Positions 23,468-32,495 of a stretch of 64,000 nucleotides of DNA are shown here, piece by piece. The notes beneath the pieces were generated by a model, which saw nothing but the letters and a program-made list of their open reading frames with translations, was not told the origin of the DNA and did not search any database. This DNA is from Parapedobacter deserti. GTDB lineage: Bacteria > Bacteroidota > Bacteroidia > Sphingobacteriales > Sphingobacteriaceae. Positions within the stretch are counted from its first letter, which is position 1; the number at the start of each line of letters is the position of its first letter. The stretch lies in NCBI RefSeq assembly GCF_042646065.1, contig NZ_JBHRTA010000062.1, positions 186,001 to 250,000 on the forward strand, written 5' to 3'. Made by a program: the position numbers and the translations under genes.

Positions 23468-25648
23468 ATGCACCAATCACAGAAAATACGCTACACGTTT
23501 TGGATAGCGCTATGGCTTGGTATATCCCCACTCATGGGCCAGACTCCTTTCTATCCCTCGCATGACGAAATTGTTGCGCGTTACAGACATGCCGCCATGA
23601 TGGATAGTCTTACCCGCAACGCAGTTTTTAAGTCAACGGTGACTGCTCATTGGTCTTCAGACGAGCAATCTTTCTGGTACCCAAACCTCCTACCGGACGG
23701 TACTACCGAATACGTTCATGTAGTTGCGAAGACAGGGAAGAAGCGTCCGCTAAACAAAGCTGAAATAGCAGCCATGACCGTTGCGAACAAGGCTGATGGC
23801 CAAGAAAGGCGGCAGCCGCAACAGCGGGGCCCTGCAGATTTCCGTGGAGGCCGCGTGTCGCCCGACAAGCAGTGGGAGGCCTATTTGGCAAACGGCAACC
23901 TTTTTGCCAAGCGGCTAAGCGACGGTGATATTGTCCAGTTTACGTCAGACGGCACCCGAGAAAATCCCTATGGTGCGATCGCGTGGAGTCCTGATAGTAA
24001 ATACCTGGCGGGTTACCGTACCTACCCAGTGCAGGATTCATTAGTCCATTTTGTTTTATCGGCGGTTCCGAAAACGACGCGGGGCCAACTGGTGTCCCGT
24101 CCCTATAAACAGCCGGGCGACCCCTTTACTACTTACGATTTATTTCTATTTCCTCTTGATAAGCGTACCGCGATCAGGGTAGCCACAGAGACCATAGACT
24201 TTCCCAGCGCCGCGCCGTTGCTTCGATGGCGACACGGGGACGCCCGGCACTTTACCTATGAAAAGTTCGACCGAGGGCATCAGCGTTTCCGGGTCATCGA
24301 GGTGGATGCGCATACCGGGAACACACGTGCCGTCGTGGACGAGCGGAGCAGTACCTTCATCTATCATGACCGGCAGTACACGTACTATCCCAAAGGGAGC
24401 AACCTGCTGATCCGTACCTCCGAAAAGAACGGGTGGAGGCATCTTTACTTGGTAGACCTGATCACCGGCATAGAGAAGCCCATCACCAGAGGGGAATGGG
24501 TGGTACGGGATGTCATTGAGGTAGACGCGGAAAAAAAACAGATCTTGTTTACCGCGGGTGGAATGAATGCCGGAGAGGACCCTTATCATGTCCATTATTA
24601 CCGCATTGGCTTTGACGGGAATCAACTCACTGAGTTGACACCGGAGCCGGGCCATCACAGCGTGACTTTTTCGCCGAGCGGCGCGTATTTTATCGACACA
24701 TATTCGACGGTAAACAAACTTCCGGTGACTAAGCTCCGTCGTAGCAAAGACGGGAAGGAAGTAGCCGTGTTGGAAAAAGCCGTGCTAAGCGATTCATACC
24801 AACAAAGCGGTGCCACGCCGCCGGAAGTATTCGTAGCTAAGGGGCGCGATGGCATCACCGATATCTGGGGCATCGTGAGCAAACCATCTGACTATGATCC
24901 ATCCAAGAAATACCCGGTACTTGAAAACATCTATGCCGGGCCGCATGATTCATTTGTACCCAAATCCTTCGTGCCGTACAGCGAAATGCAGAGTCTCGCC
25001 GAACTGGGCTTTATCGTGGTCATGATAGACGGTATGGGTACAGCCAACCGTTCCAAATCGTTCCACGACGTATGTTGGCAAAACATCGCTGATGCCGGCT
25101 ATCCCGACCGCATCCGGTGGATTAAAGCATTGGCCGAAAAATATCCGTTTGTGGATACCACACGGGTTGGCCTATACGGTACGTCAGCAGGTGGGCAAAA
25201 CACCGTTTCGGCACTACTGTTCCAGCCGCATTTCTACAAAGCCGGAGTGGCGGCCAACGGTTGCTATGACAACCGCGTAGATAAGCAGTGGTGGAATGAA
25301 CAGTGGATGGGCTATCCCGTGGGGAAACATTACGAAGCCCAGTCGTGCGCCACGGTGGCCAACGCACGCAAACTGAACGGCAAGCTGCTGTTGATCGTCG
25401 GCGAGGCAGACACCAACGTGCCGCCGGAATCATCCCACCGCGTTGCCGATGCACTGATAAAGGCAGGCAAGACTTTCGATTTCTTATCCATACCGGGCAT
25501 GGGCCATAGCGACGGCGGCCCTTTCGGGCGGATGAAAAAGCGTGATTTCTTCGTCAGACACTTGTTGAAGGCGGAACCTCCGGATTGGAACGCCGGAGAA
25601 CTGCCCTATAATCCCAACATTGGCAGGGAACGGTGGTCCTTTCAGTGA
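23468..25648 (+). CDS. Secreted S9 (DPP-IV-like) prolyl peptidase
   Basis: Serine peptidase of 726 residues, exported. The signal peptide MHQSQKIRYTFWIALWLGIS with PLMG|Q leaves an N-terminal Gln. The N-terminal beta-propeller (about 30-470) is followed by an alpha/beta-hydrolase domain with nucleophile Ser in GLYGTSAGGQNTVSALL, the Asp in LLIVGEADTNVPPESS and the His in IPGMGHSDGGPFG. The hydrolase has the S9 region FIVVMIDGMGTANRSKSFHD and VCWQNIADAGYPDRIRWIKA. Such enzymes release dipeptides or oligopeptides after Pro/Ala. Its stop lies 7 bp past the start of the overlap with the convergent TolC gene. The start is placed after the -7 element at 23439-23446. Confidence 0.93.
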   Translation: MHQSQKIRYTFWIALWLGISPLMGQTPFYPSHDEIVARYRHAAMMDSLTRNAVFKSTVTAHWSSDEQSFWYPNLLPDGTTEYVHVVAKTGKKRPLNKAEIAAMTVANKADGQERRQPQQRGPADFRGGRVSPDKQWEAYLANGNLFAKRLSDGDIVQFTSDGTRENPYGAIAWSPDSKYLAGYRTYPVQDSLVHFVLSAVPKTTRGQLVSRPYKQPGDPFTTYDLFLFPLDKRTAIRVATETIDFPSAAPLLRWRHGDARHFTYEKFDRGHQRFRVIEVDAHTGNTRAVVDERSSTFIYHDRQYTYYPKGSNLLIRTSEKNGWRHLYLVDLITGIEKPITRGEWVVRDVIEVDAEKKQILFTAGGMNAGEDPYHVHYYRIGFDGNQLTELTPEPGHHSVTFSPSGAYFIDTYSTVNKLPVTKLRRSKDGKEVAVLEKAVLSDSYQQSGATPPEVFVAKGRDGITDIWGIVSKPSDYDPSKKYPVLENIYAGPHDSFVPKSFVPYSEMQSLAELGFIVVMIDGMGTANRSKSFHDVCWQNIADAGYPDRIRWIKALAEKYPFVDTTRVGLYGTSAGGQNTVSALLFQPHFYKAGVAANGCYDNRVDKQWWNEQWMGYPVGKHYEAQSCATVANARKLNGKLLLIVGEADTNVPPESSHRVADALIKAGKTFDFLSIPGMGHSDGGPFGRMKKRDFFVRHLLKAEPPDWNAGELPYNPNIGRERWSFQ

Positions 25649-26973
25649 TCGAGCGCCATTTCGCCATTGTAATAATCCACCACGCGTTGGCGGAGATGCC
25701 ACCGGTAGCGGGCAATCACAAGGTTTGCGCTAGCGTTGTCGAGCTTGTTTTTGGCAATCAGGTATTCCACGGAATTAATTGCTCCGGCGTTAAAGCGCAC
25801 TTCAGCGATACGGAATGATTCGGCATAGTTTTCCACCTGTTCCAGCAGGTTTTTATACTCCGTCTTAGCCGCATCAAGGTTGAACAGCACCTGACTGGTG
25901 GTTTGCTGCAATTCGTTTCGGCGCGTCTGGGCCACATTCTCGGCATCAAGCAAGTTTAGCTTTGCCTGGGCGACATTGTTGCGCACCTGGAGCCTGTTGA
26001 AGATCGGTATTGAGAGCGTGAACCCGAGGTTTTGTCCAATACGGTCTCTCACCTGATCGATATAAGCCCCGTTTCCGTGTATGTAGCTGCTTGATAACCC
26101 CGCGCGCACGGCGAGCGACGGAAAGTAAGACGAACGTGCCGCCTTCAGCCCGAACCGCGCTTGCTCCGCCCATTGTTCTGCGGCTTTGATGATGCTCAAA
26201 CGTTCGGAAGCGGCTTGATACAGCGCATCGCCCGAATGGACACTTCCGCTTGCCAGGGGTAGCTCCTGAAGAGAAACGAGTCGGACATTGCCGTTATAAG
26301 GGCGATTGATCAGTTGGAAAAGCGTCGTTAGCTGTTCGTTGAAGCTAACTCTTGCTTGATTTAAATTGTTCAGGTCATTGGCATATTGTCCTTTTAGGTC
26401 ATAGTAGTCGGCGGGTGCCTCAGCTCCCTGCTCAAAAAGTAGCGTTCGGCGCTCCACTTGGCGGCGGGTCACGGCAACCAAGCTATCCACCTGAGCGACG
26501 ACATCCCTTGCGGCGAGCGCCTGGATATAGGCAGTGGTCACACTGAGTGCCACCTGCTCTTTGGCATATTGCTCGTCATATTGCGTGGCACGATAAGCAT
26601 AAGCTTGCTGGGTGATGTTGTGAAACATTCGCAGTCCATCAAATAATACTAAAGAGCTGTTGATGCCCTGCCCCCCGTACCGGTTGGTCACATTATTCAG
26701 GTACTGGTTGGTTTCCGGGTCGATGGCACGCCCCACCTCAAAGTAATGACCCAAGTTCGCATTCAAGTCAGGCAGTAAGTTATGCCTTGCCTGCCTCATT
26801 TCAATGGCTTGACTTTGCGTGCGGATACGGCTCTGCTGAACCTCAAGGTTCTGCTGCAAAGCCAATCGTATACAGTTTTCGAGGGTGAGTGTGTCTTGTG
26901 CAATAGCCGGTTGGCCAGCCAGTCCAAACGCCATGCCTAAGCAATAAAGTAAGTAACGTATGTTGTCAACCAT
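25642..26973 (-). CDS. TolC-family outer-membrane efflux protein
   Basis: Outer-membrane channel protein of 443 residues. Signal peptide MVDNIRYLLYCLGMAFGLAG with QPAIA|Q, then two repeats of the TolC/OEP architecture with long helices: LTLENCIRLALQQNLEVQQS, ARHNLLPDLNANLGHY, then the second half KAARSSYFPSLAVRAGL and LTLSIPIFNRLQVRNNVAQA. ATG 26973 gives this signal peptide; frames open to 27063 but add an unlikely N-terminus. It lacks neighbouring membrane-fusion and pump genes. It follows the LytTR regulator by 141 bp on the same strand and has a TAAGTTTG -7 element at 27016-27023, so it can be transcribed separately. Confidence 0.9.
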   Translation of the reverse strand: MVDNIRYLLYCLGMAFGLAGQPAIAQDTLTLENCIRLALQQNLEVQQSRIRTQSQAIEMRQARHNLLPDLNANLGHYFEVGRAIDPETNQYLNNVTNRYGGQGINSSLVLFDGLRMFHNITQQAYAYRATQYDEQYAKEQVALSVTTAYIQALAARDVVAQVDSLVAVTRRQVERRTLLFEQGAEAPADYYDLKGQYANDLNNLNQARVSFNEQLTTLFQLINRPYNGNVRLVSLQELPLASGSVHSGDALYQAASERLSIIKAAEQWAEQARFGLKAARSSYFPSLAVRAGLSSSYIHGNGAYIDQVRDRIGQNLGFTLSIPIFNRLQVRNNVAQAKLNLLDAENVAQTRRNELQQTTSQVLFNLDAAKTEYKNLLEQVENYAESFRIAEVRFNAGAINSVEYLIAKNKLDNASANLVIARYRWHLRQRVVDYYNGEMALDH

Positions 26974-27015
26974 TTTGTTATGCCGTTTTGGCATGGTTGC
27001 ATACATAATCAACGC

Positions 27016-27023
27016 CAAACTTA
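27016..27023 (-). promoter_or_regulatory. Bacteroidota -7 element for the TolC-like gene
   Basis: Minus-strand TAAGTTTG, an exact TAnnTTTG match, 43 bp upstream of the ATG at 26973. No well-spaced -33 partner. A short inverted repeat ATGCC-N5-GGCAT (26980-26994) lies between it and the start. Confidence 0.4.
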
Positions 27024-27114
27024 TAACTTCAAGATAACAAAGAGATTGCAAATGGTGGTCCAACGGAGCTTGTTCGATATCGTGCAGTGAATGTACGAAA
27101 ACGAACAGTCGGGA

Positions 27115-27804
27115 TTATGATTTTTCGGAAAGCCGCTTGGTGGCTGTCATATACGAAGCACCTATCGGCAGTATGCTTCCGTTTACCGTCAACTGATGAC
27201 GTTCGATTTTCTGTACATGGGCAATGGATGCAATGAACGAGCGGTGAATGCGTATGAATCGGTCTTGGGGCAATAACTCTTCACACTCGGTGATCGTCAT
27301 GCGGCTAAGGATATGACGGTCTCTAAGGACGAAATTGACGTAATTTCCAGTAGCCTCCAAATAATCGATATCTTCAAAAGCAATCTTGACCTGATCATAC
27401 CCGGTCTTGACAAAGAAGTAGGCGGGAATGTTGCCATTGGTGCCACGTAACTTCAGCCACTCCTGCACCTTATTGCACGCCTTGAGGAAGCGGGCCAATG
27501 AAAAAGGCTTAAGCAGGTAATCTACCGCATCCAACTCAAAGCCTGCCACAGCGTGTTCAGAGTAGGCTGTAGTGAAAACGACCAACGGCTTCTTGCTGAG
27601 GCTCCGGAAAAATTCGATGCCTGAGATGTCGGGCATCTTAATATCAAGAAATAATAGATCGACCGGATATTGCCGAAGGTGGTCCATCGCTTCAAAGGCA
27701 TTGGTGAAGGACGCTTGCAGCTCCAAAAACGGCACCTTGGCCGCATGGTTCGCCACCACGTCAAGCGCGATGGGTTCGTCGTCTATGGCAATGGCGGTAA
27801 TCAC
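27115..27804 (-). CDS. LytTR-type response regulator
   Basis: Two-component regulator of 229 residues. Residues 1-120 are a receiver with Asp8/Asp9 and phospho-acceptor Asp54 in LLFLDIKMPDISG, and the conserved Lys in DYLLKPFSL. Residues about 130-229 are a LytTR DNA-binding domain (FVKTGYDQVKIAFEDIDYLE, ATGNYVNFVL, RFIRIHRSFIASIAHVQKIE). The GTG start at 27804 puts MITAIAIDDEP at the N-terminus. The partner kinase gene lies 47 bp upstream. LytTR regulators bind 9-bp direct repeats about 12 bp apart; such a pair lies in the DUF4407 promoter at 30543-30572. Confidence 0.95.
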   Translation of the reverse strand: MITAIAIDDEPIALDVVANHAAKVPFLELQASFTNAFEAMDHLRQYPVDLLFLDIKMPDISGIEFFRSLSKKPLVVFTTAYSEHAVAGFELDAVDYLLKPFSLARFLKACNKVQEWLKLRGTNGNIPAYFFVKTGYDQVKIAFEDIDYLEATGNYVNFVLRDRHILSRMTITECEELLPQDRFIRIHRSFIASIAHVQKIERHQLTVNGSILPIGASYMTATKRLSEKS

Positions 27805-27851
27805 AGCTTGGCGTTGTTTGAATCAAAGATAAAACAAAATCCATCATCGCG

Positions 27852-29252
27852 TTAGGATAAGTGAACGGTCAAATGCACAAAAAATTCTTGCTTACTCTCC
27901 CGAACGATCAATTCATGTGTACCTGCGTACAACATAGCCAACCGCTGTTTCACGTTTTCCAGCCCGATGCCGGTATGCCGACGTTCTGGATCGTCTTCCT
28001 TTTTGCGGTGAATGCTGTTATATACATCGAAATAGAGCTTGTCATCGGATTCGTAAAGACTAATTTTTATCCATGACTTATCTTGCAGGCTGATACCGTG
28101 TTTAAATGCATTTTCTACAAACGGGATAAGCAACATGGGCGCAATGTAGCTGCCCTCTATCACGTCCTTGATGTCACTATCAACCGTGATGACCGATGAG
28201 CTGGCCGTACGCAGTTGTTGGAGGTCAATGTAATTGCGTAAATATTCTATTTCCCGCGCCAGCAAGATGCGGTCTTGATTGTTCTCATGCAACATAAAGC
28301 GCATCATATCACCCAACTTTTGGATACCTGAAGAAGTGCGCTCGGCCTTTTCTTGCAATGCGGTACCATACAAGGTGTTGAGAATATTAAATAGGAAGTG
28401 TGGATTAATCTGCGAGCGCAAAAAGTGGAGCCCTGCAGATGCCTGACCAAGTTCCGTCTGCAGGGTGAACAATTGGGCAAGGCGACCTTTTTGCCGATGA
28501 TAAAGGTAATATGATAGGGGTAAGACAATTAATGTGAGGCAGAACCATTCTACAAAGTATACATTGCTATTTAAGTTCGCAATTGCGATGAAAAGGCAGC
28601 CGAAAGGAATAAACACCACAAATGATAGCCCAATAGCCAGAGGTATGTAAACTAATCCTTTTCGCTCGCAGTAAGGCAACAGCCAGTAAATATTTAGTGC
28701 GTAAAGCAAGTACGCGTAGGGTACAGCAGATAGCCACAGGGCTGCAAGATCTTGTTTAAGCGTCAGAAGCATCAAGAAAATTAAGGTTCCCCCACCTAGG
28801 ATAACCAAGCTCTCTTGGGCAATACGAGTGGCGACGGTCTTTCTTTTGTTTTGCGAATAACGTATCAATCGTTTGAAGCCTTCATAGACGAAAAGAAGCA
28901 GTAATACTAGTAAAGCGCCGCCTAAAGAAAGCCCTTGAGGCAAATATTGCCAAAAGTTGTCACGCCTACCATAATGCGCCATCATCCAAGCACAGGTAGA
29001 CAGTCCTATCCACACTCCAAAGAACAGCAGCAAGGTGATAGCGATGCCCGCCTCAATACGTTTTCTCCTGAAAAATACGGGCGAGATCCATTGAGTAAAA
29101 ACCAGATAAGCACAATAAACCACACTGGCATACCCCATCCACGAAGCGGCCATCCGAAGCCCACCATGCTGGTTTTGGTTACTAAAGAAAAGGATAAGGA
29201 TGAACAGGTAAATACCAGTGGCCGAAATAATTTCAATACGGTTGAGTTTCAT
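27852..29252 (-). CDS. LytS-like sensor histidine kinase
   Basis: Membrane kinase of 466 residues. About seven or eight TM segments fill residues 8-255 with only short loops. The His_kinase (LytS) domain follows with the phospho-acceptor His in FLRSQINPHFLFNILNTLYG and the ATP-binding N-box FVENAFKHGISLQDK and GIGLENVKQRLAMLY. ATG 29252 is chosen for the hydrophobic N-terminus MKLNRIEIISATGIYLFILI; extension to 29303 lacks support. It pairs with the LytTR regulator 47 bp downstream. The multi-TM sensor with no large outer domain suggests sensing within the membrane. It follows the DUF4407 gene by 92 bp. Confidence 0.93.
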   Translation of the reverse strand: MKLNRIEIISATGIYLFILILFFSNQNQHGGLRMAASWMGYASVVYCAYLVFTQWISPVFFRRKRIEAGIAITLLLFFGVWIGLSTCAWMMAHYGRRDNFWQYLPQGLSLGGALLVLLLLFVYEGFKRLIRYSQNKRKTVATRIAQESLVILGGGTLIFLMLLTLKQDLAALWLSAVPYAYLLYALNIYWLLPYCERKGLVYIPLAIGLSFVVFIPFGCLFIAIANLNSNVYFVEWFCLTLIVLPLSYYLYHRQKGRLAQLFTLQTELGQASAGLHFLRSQINPHFLFNILNTLYGTALQEKAERTSSGIQKLGDMMRFMLHENNQDRILLAREIEYLRNYIDLQQLRTASSSVITVDSDIKDVIEGSYIAPMLLIPFVENAFKHGISLQDKSWIKISLYESDDKLYFDVYNSIHRKKEDDPERRHTGIGLENVKQRLAMLYAGTHELIVRESKQEFFVHLTVHLS

Positions 29253-29344
29253 AGCTGAGCGTTTTTCAACAAAGAACGCCAATGTACGAAGGGGCGGCAA
29301 CAAAATGGGATGAACATAACGGGATATGTGATGAAAGGCTAAAA

Positions 29345-30439
29345 CTATACCGGTTCATTTTCCCACAATTGCGCTTTACGTTTTGCAATGGCTTGCTGTA
29401 CCCGTGTGTCATGCACGCCGTCTATGATGGCTATTTCGGCATCGCGGTCTGTGCCAGAACGATGGTTATCAATGGTTAGCTGGCTCTGTAGCGCAATGTC
29501 GTATGCGTCCCGCGCACTCATCAGTTTCACGAATACCGGTAGGCACTCGAAGAAGATGAACAGCAGCATGATAAACGTGATGGACCAATAATTGGCGCTG
29601 TTTACGCTTCCATCGGCATGGTATTTAAGGTCACCAAGTGCGGCATTGCGGTCGGCAAATCCGGCAATGTTTACCGCACTGTCAAGCTGGACACCGGTTA
29701 GCAATTGTTCATCCAGCAGGCCTTCAAATTGTTTGCGTTGCGCAATATAGGCTTCCTGTTGCCGGACAGATGCCCTAAGTGTATCTAGATATCGCTCCTG
29801 CTTTTCAAGATCAGCTTGCCGTTGCTTGGCATAAGGGCCATAGCCTACGATACCGGAAGTCTCTACGGTTTTTTCACCGAATGTTTCCAGTTTCAATTTG
29901 TGGCGGTCGGCTTTGATGGAAGCTTCCAAGGAGTCCCGTTCCGTTTTAAATTCGGTCAGCTTTTCGAGCTCGATTGCATATTTGCTGTCAAACGCTTTGT
30001 TAAGCGTGTCGATACTGGCACGTTGGCGGTCGAGATAAGTGACGCGCAGCTGATCACGGATTTCTTTGTCGAACACTTTCAGTTCCAGTGGTCGCGCGAT
30101 GACGATGCCGATAAGCACGGCCAGCAAGATACGTGGAGTAGCTTGCAGGAACTGCCGGGAAGCGGTAGCATTCTTGTTGATACTGCATACGATATAGCGA
30201 TCCATATTAAAGATTGCCAAGCCCCATAATAGCCCGAATAACAGCGCAAACAACGCCGCAAACTCGCCACCGCTGAATACGAAATACAACGCATATCCGC
30301 CGGACAGCGCCGCAAATAACCCAGTGAAAAAAATAGTCGCACCAATGCCTACGTATTTGCTATGCTCAGCTGGGTATTTTGCCAAAGTAGCTTGGTGTAC
30401 GCCGCAGCACCACCAAAAGAATCGTGTCAGTTTCTCCAT
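29345..30439 (-). CDS. DUF4407 membrane protein
   Basis: Membrane protein of 364 residues, DUF4407 family, function unknown. TM segments at about 30-50, 58-80 and 102-116 are followed by a long hydrophilic coiled-coil region (about 120-255, rich in Lys, Glu, Leu) and a last TM at about 284-304 (SITFIMLLFIFFECLPVFVK), then a charged tail. The NMDRYIV stretch after TM2 is a typical DUF4407 feature. ATG 30439 is chosen; the frame stays open to 30589, but a full promoter (30507-30541) and a LytTR-type site (30543-30572) lie within that extension. It sits immediately upstream of the LytS/LytTR pair and is the best candidate for their direct target. Confidence 0.88.
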   Translation of the reverse strand: MEKLTRFFWWCCGVHQATLAKYPAEHSKYVGIGATIFFTGLFAALSGGYALYFVFSGGEFAALFALLFGLLWGLAIFNMDRYIVCSINKNATASRQFLQATPRILLAVLIGIVIARPLELKVFDKEIRDQLRVTYLDRQRASIDTLNKAFDSKYAIELEKLTEFKTERDSLEASIKADRHKLKLETFGEKTVETSGIVGYGPYAKQRQADLEKQERYLDTLRASVRQQEAYIAQRKQFEGLLDEQLLTGVQLDSAVNIAGFADRNAALGDLKYHADGSVNSANYWSITFIMLLFIFFECLPVFVKLMSARDAYDIALQSQLTIDNHRSGTDRDAEIAIIDGVHDTRVQQAIAKRKAQLWENEPV

Positions 30440-30506
30440 CACATTCGGATATCCATAGTTAGGACGGATTGAGAACCAAATTGTTACAGTCAATGCCGTC
30501 ATGGCG

Positions 30507-30541
30507 CAAAAATAGGCGCGATGGGATAAGTACCTTACAAA
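30507..30541 (-). promoter_or_regulatory. Promoter of the DUF4407 gene
   Basis: On the minus strand TTTG (30541-30538), a 23-bp spacer and TATTTTTG (30514-30507). Predicted transcription start near 30500, about 60 nt before the ATG at 30439. The spacer is at the long end of the range, which would suit an activator-dependent promoter. Confidence 0.5.
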
Positions 30542-30542
30542 T

Positions 30543-30572
30543 TGGGACGAAAGCCGCAAAATGTGGGACGAA
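30543..30572 (-). promoter_or_regulatory. LytTR-type tandem binding site
   Basis: Perfect 9-bp direct repeat on the + strand, TGGGACGAA at 30543-30551 and again at 30564-30572, with a 12-bp spacer (period 21 bp, two helical turns). LytTR regulators bind just such pairs of 9-bp repeats about 12 bp apart. It abuts the -33 element of the DUF4407 promoter, centred near -57, a position fit for activation. The regulator is encoded at 27115-27804. Confidence 0.65.
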
Positions 30573-31214
30573 GCACCGAGTGCCGGCAAACATCACGCTT
30601 AACTGTGAAGGATATCCGGGAGGTGCCAGGCTAATCTTATTCAGGCCCTATGCACGCCACAAGCATTTATTATCCGAATGTCCTTAACTATCCTCATCAC
30701 ACATACGAATGGCATGGTTAGTGCGCATCGGGGGTAGGTCTCATGTAGAGTCGATGGAGGTACAGCGTAGGGCCACCATAGATACAACGGCATCCGAACG
30801 GAGTTAAACGGACTTTAACGGGCTTTTGGCTTGTAAACGGCGAAAATGCGTATCATTCCAGACGGATGATAGCCTTTGCAAAAATACGAAATTTGTGCAA
30901 TAACCTGAAAGCCATCGTACGCATCCAAATCACAGCGCTCTTTTCAAGAAAACGGGCGAAACACAGTGGCACACCCGCTATTATATAATTAGTGCAGACA
31001 TACCGATGCAGCCTTAAACGGTTTATCATTAGGCATTGTTTAAATGAGATTGCCCTGTATTTACCTTACCAATGCGTAACAATCCTGCAATGTTTATTAT
31101 TTTCGAAGCGCATTAACAACCGAGCCGTTGAAAATGCTGGTTAAAACCTTCATTTTTGTTGCGGCATAGGTCAATACAAGCGGGCTTTCGCTCACTACAA
31201 ACGAAATAAACGAC
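30573..31214. other. Long intergenic stretch with a small palindrome
   Basis: About 640 bp with no supported gene. Short open frames here lack family features and ribosome-binding sites. It holds one inverted repeat, GTTAAA-N5-TTTAAC at 30803-30819, near an AAACGG-rich area, and a minus-strand TATTTTTG (30878-30885) with no gene behind it. The final 75 bp would contain the promoter of the sugar dehydrogenase gene, but no clear TAnnTTTG is seen. I found no tRNA, SRP RNA or tmRNA features. Confidence 0.5.
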
Positions 31215-32495
31215 ATGGCAAATCAACTAAAAAAAAGCTGGTTCTTGGCTTGTGCGCTGGGACTGGCTATCGTATCCTGCAATTCGGGTGGCAATACAAT
31301 CGAAACCGATGCAGACAACGCCGGCTTGGCACTGCCAGATGGCTTCGGTGCTTTGAAGGTGGCAGACAGTATCGGTTCGGCACGGCATCTCGTGGTTAAT
31401 GCAAAAGGTGACGTTTTCGTCAAACTGCAGCGGCCGGTAAACGGCGAGGGCATCATTATGCTTTCTGATACGGATGGGGATGGCAGAGCCGATGAGCAGA
31501 CCGGTTTTGGAGATTACGGTGGCACAGGCATTTTTATCAAAGATGGTTACCTGTATGCGTCTTCCAACAGTGAAGTCTTTCGCTATGAACTGGATGACAA
31601 CGGTCGGGTGGTTAACCCCAATGCCCCTGACACCGTTGTCACGGGCCTGATCGACCGCCGTCAGCACAATTCAAAATCGATAACGCTGGATGATGCCGGC
31701 AATATCTACGTCAACATCGGAGCTTACTCCAACGTGTGCCAGGAGAAAGACCGGACATTTGGTTCGCCGGGCATGCAACCCTGCCCGATCCTCGATTCCG
31801 CTGGAGGTATCTGGCAATTCCGTGCAGACGGGATGAGGCAAAGCTACGGCGATGGCGAACGCTATGCTACCGGATTGCGCAACGTCGTGGGCCTCGACTG
31901 GAACCAAGAAGCTGGAGCGCTTTTTGTGATGCAGCATGGTCGGGACAACCTTCACGACTTCTATCCAGACCTGTATGATCCCGAAGTGGGAATCGATTTA
32001 CCATCTGAAGCAATGTACCGGTTAAACAGGGGCGCCGATGCCGGATGGCCTTATGTGTACTATGACCATCACCAAAAGAAGAACATTGTCAACCCCGAAT
32101 ACGGGGGTGATGGCAAACAGGAGGGCGGCGAAGATGTCCTGGATCCCGTGGTTGCCTTCCCCGGCCACATTGCCCCCAATGCCCTACTCTTCTATACTGG
32201 GGATCAGTTTCCCGAGCGGTACAAAAACGGTGCGTTCATAGCATTTCATGGCTCTTGGAACAGGGCTCCTGAACAACAAGGGTACATGGTTGCATTTGTC
32301 CCATTTAAAGATGGACAGCCCAGCGGCGATTGGGAAGTGTTTGCCGATGGGTTTGCGGGGGCGGATACTGTCGCTGGTCCCGGTGACGCCAGGCACCGCC
32401 CATGCGGGCTAGCCGAGGGACCGGACGGCTCTCTTTATGTCTCGGACAGCGTCAACGGCACGATATTCCGGATTGTCTATGCGGGTGGCAAATAA
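31215..32495 (+). CDS. Lipoprotein glucose/sorbosone dehydrogenase-like protein
   Basis: Exported lipoprotein of 426 residues. Signal peptide MANQLKKSWFLACALGLAIV with lipobox IVSC (Cys at about 23). The mature part is a beta-propeller of the PQQ-dependent glucose/sorbosone dehydrogenase family: LPDGFGALKVADSIGSARHL, FGDYGGTGIFIKDGYLYASS, ERYATGLRNVVGLDWNQEAG, AFHGSWNRAPEQQGYMVAFV, CGLAEGPDGSLYVSDS. Such enzymes oxidise sugars in the periplasm and pass electrons to cytochromes; binding of PQQ is inferred. The cytochrome c gene overlaps its last codons, which supports a shared electron path. Confidence 0.88.
   Translation: MANQLKKSWFLACALGLAIVSCNSGGNTIETDADNAGLALPDGFGALKVADSIGSARHLVVNAKGDVFVKLQRPVNGEGIIMLSDTDGDGRADEQTGFGDYGGTGIFIKDGYLYASSNSEVFRYELDDNGRVVNPNAPDTVVTGLIDRRQHNSKSITLDDAGNIYVNIGAYSNVCQEKDRTFGSPGMQPCPILDSAGGIWQFRADGMRQSYGDGERYATGLRNVVGLDWNQEAGALFVMQHGRDNLHDFYPDLYDPEVGIDLPSEAMYRLNRGADAGWPYVYYDHHQKKNIVNPEYGGDGKQEGGEDVLDPVVAFPGHIAPNALLFYTGDQFPERYKNGAFIAFHGSWNRAPEQQGYMVAFVPFKDGQPSGDWEVFADGFAGADTVAGPGDARHRPCGLAEGPDGSLYVSDSVNGTIFRIVYAGGK

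Noticed and set aside
30440..30589. Upstream extension of the DUF4407 frame to 30589.
   Set aside because: It runs through a good promoter and the LytTR-type repeats, and the added residues do not look like the family.
30573..31214. Possible SRP RNA, tmRNA or tRNA in the long gap.
   Set aside because: None of the conserved cores or cloverleaf features could be recognised by eye.
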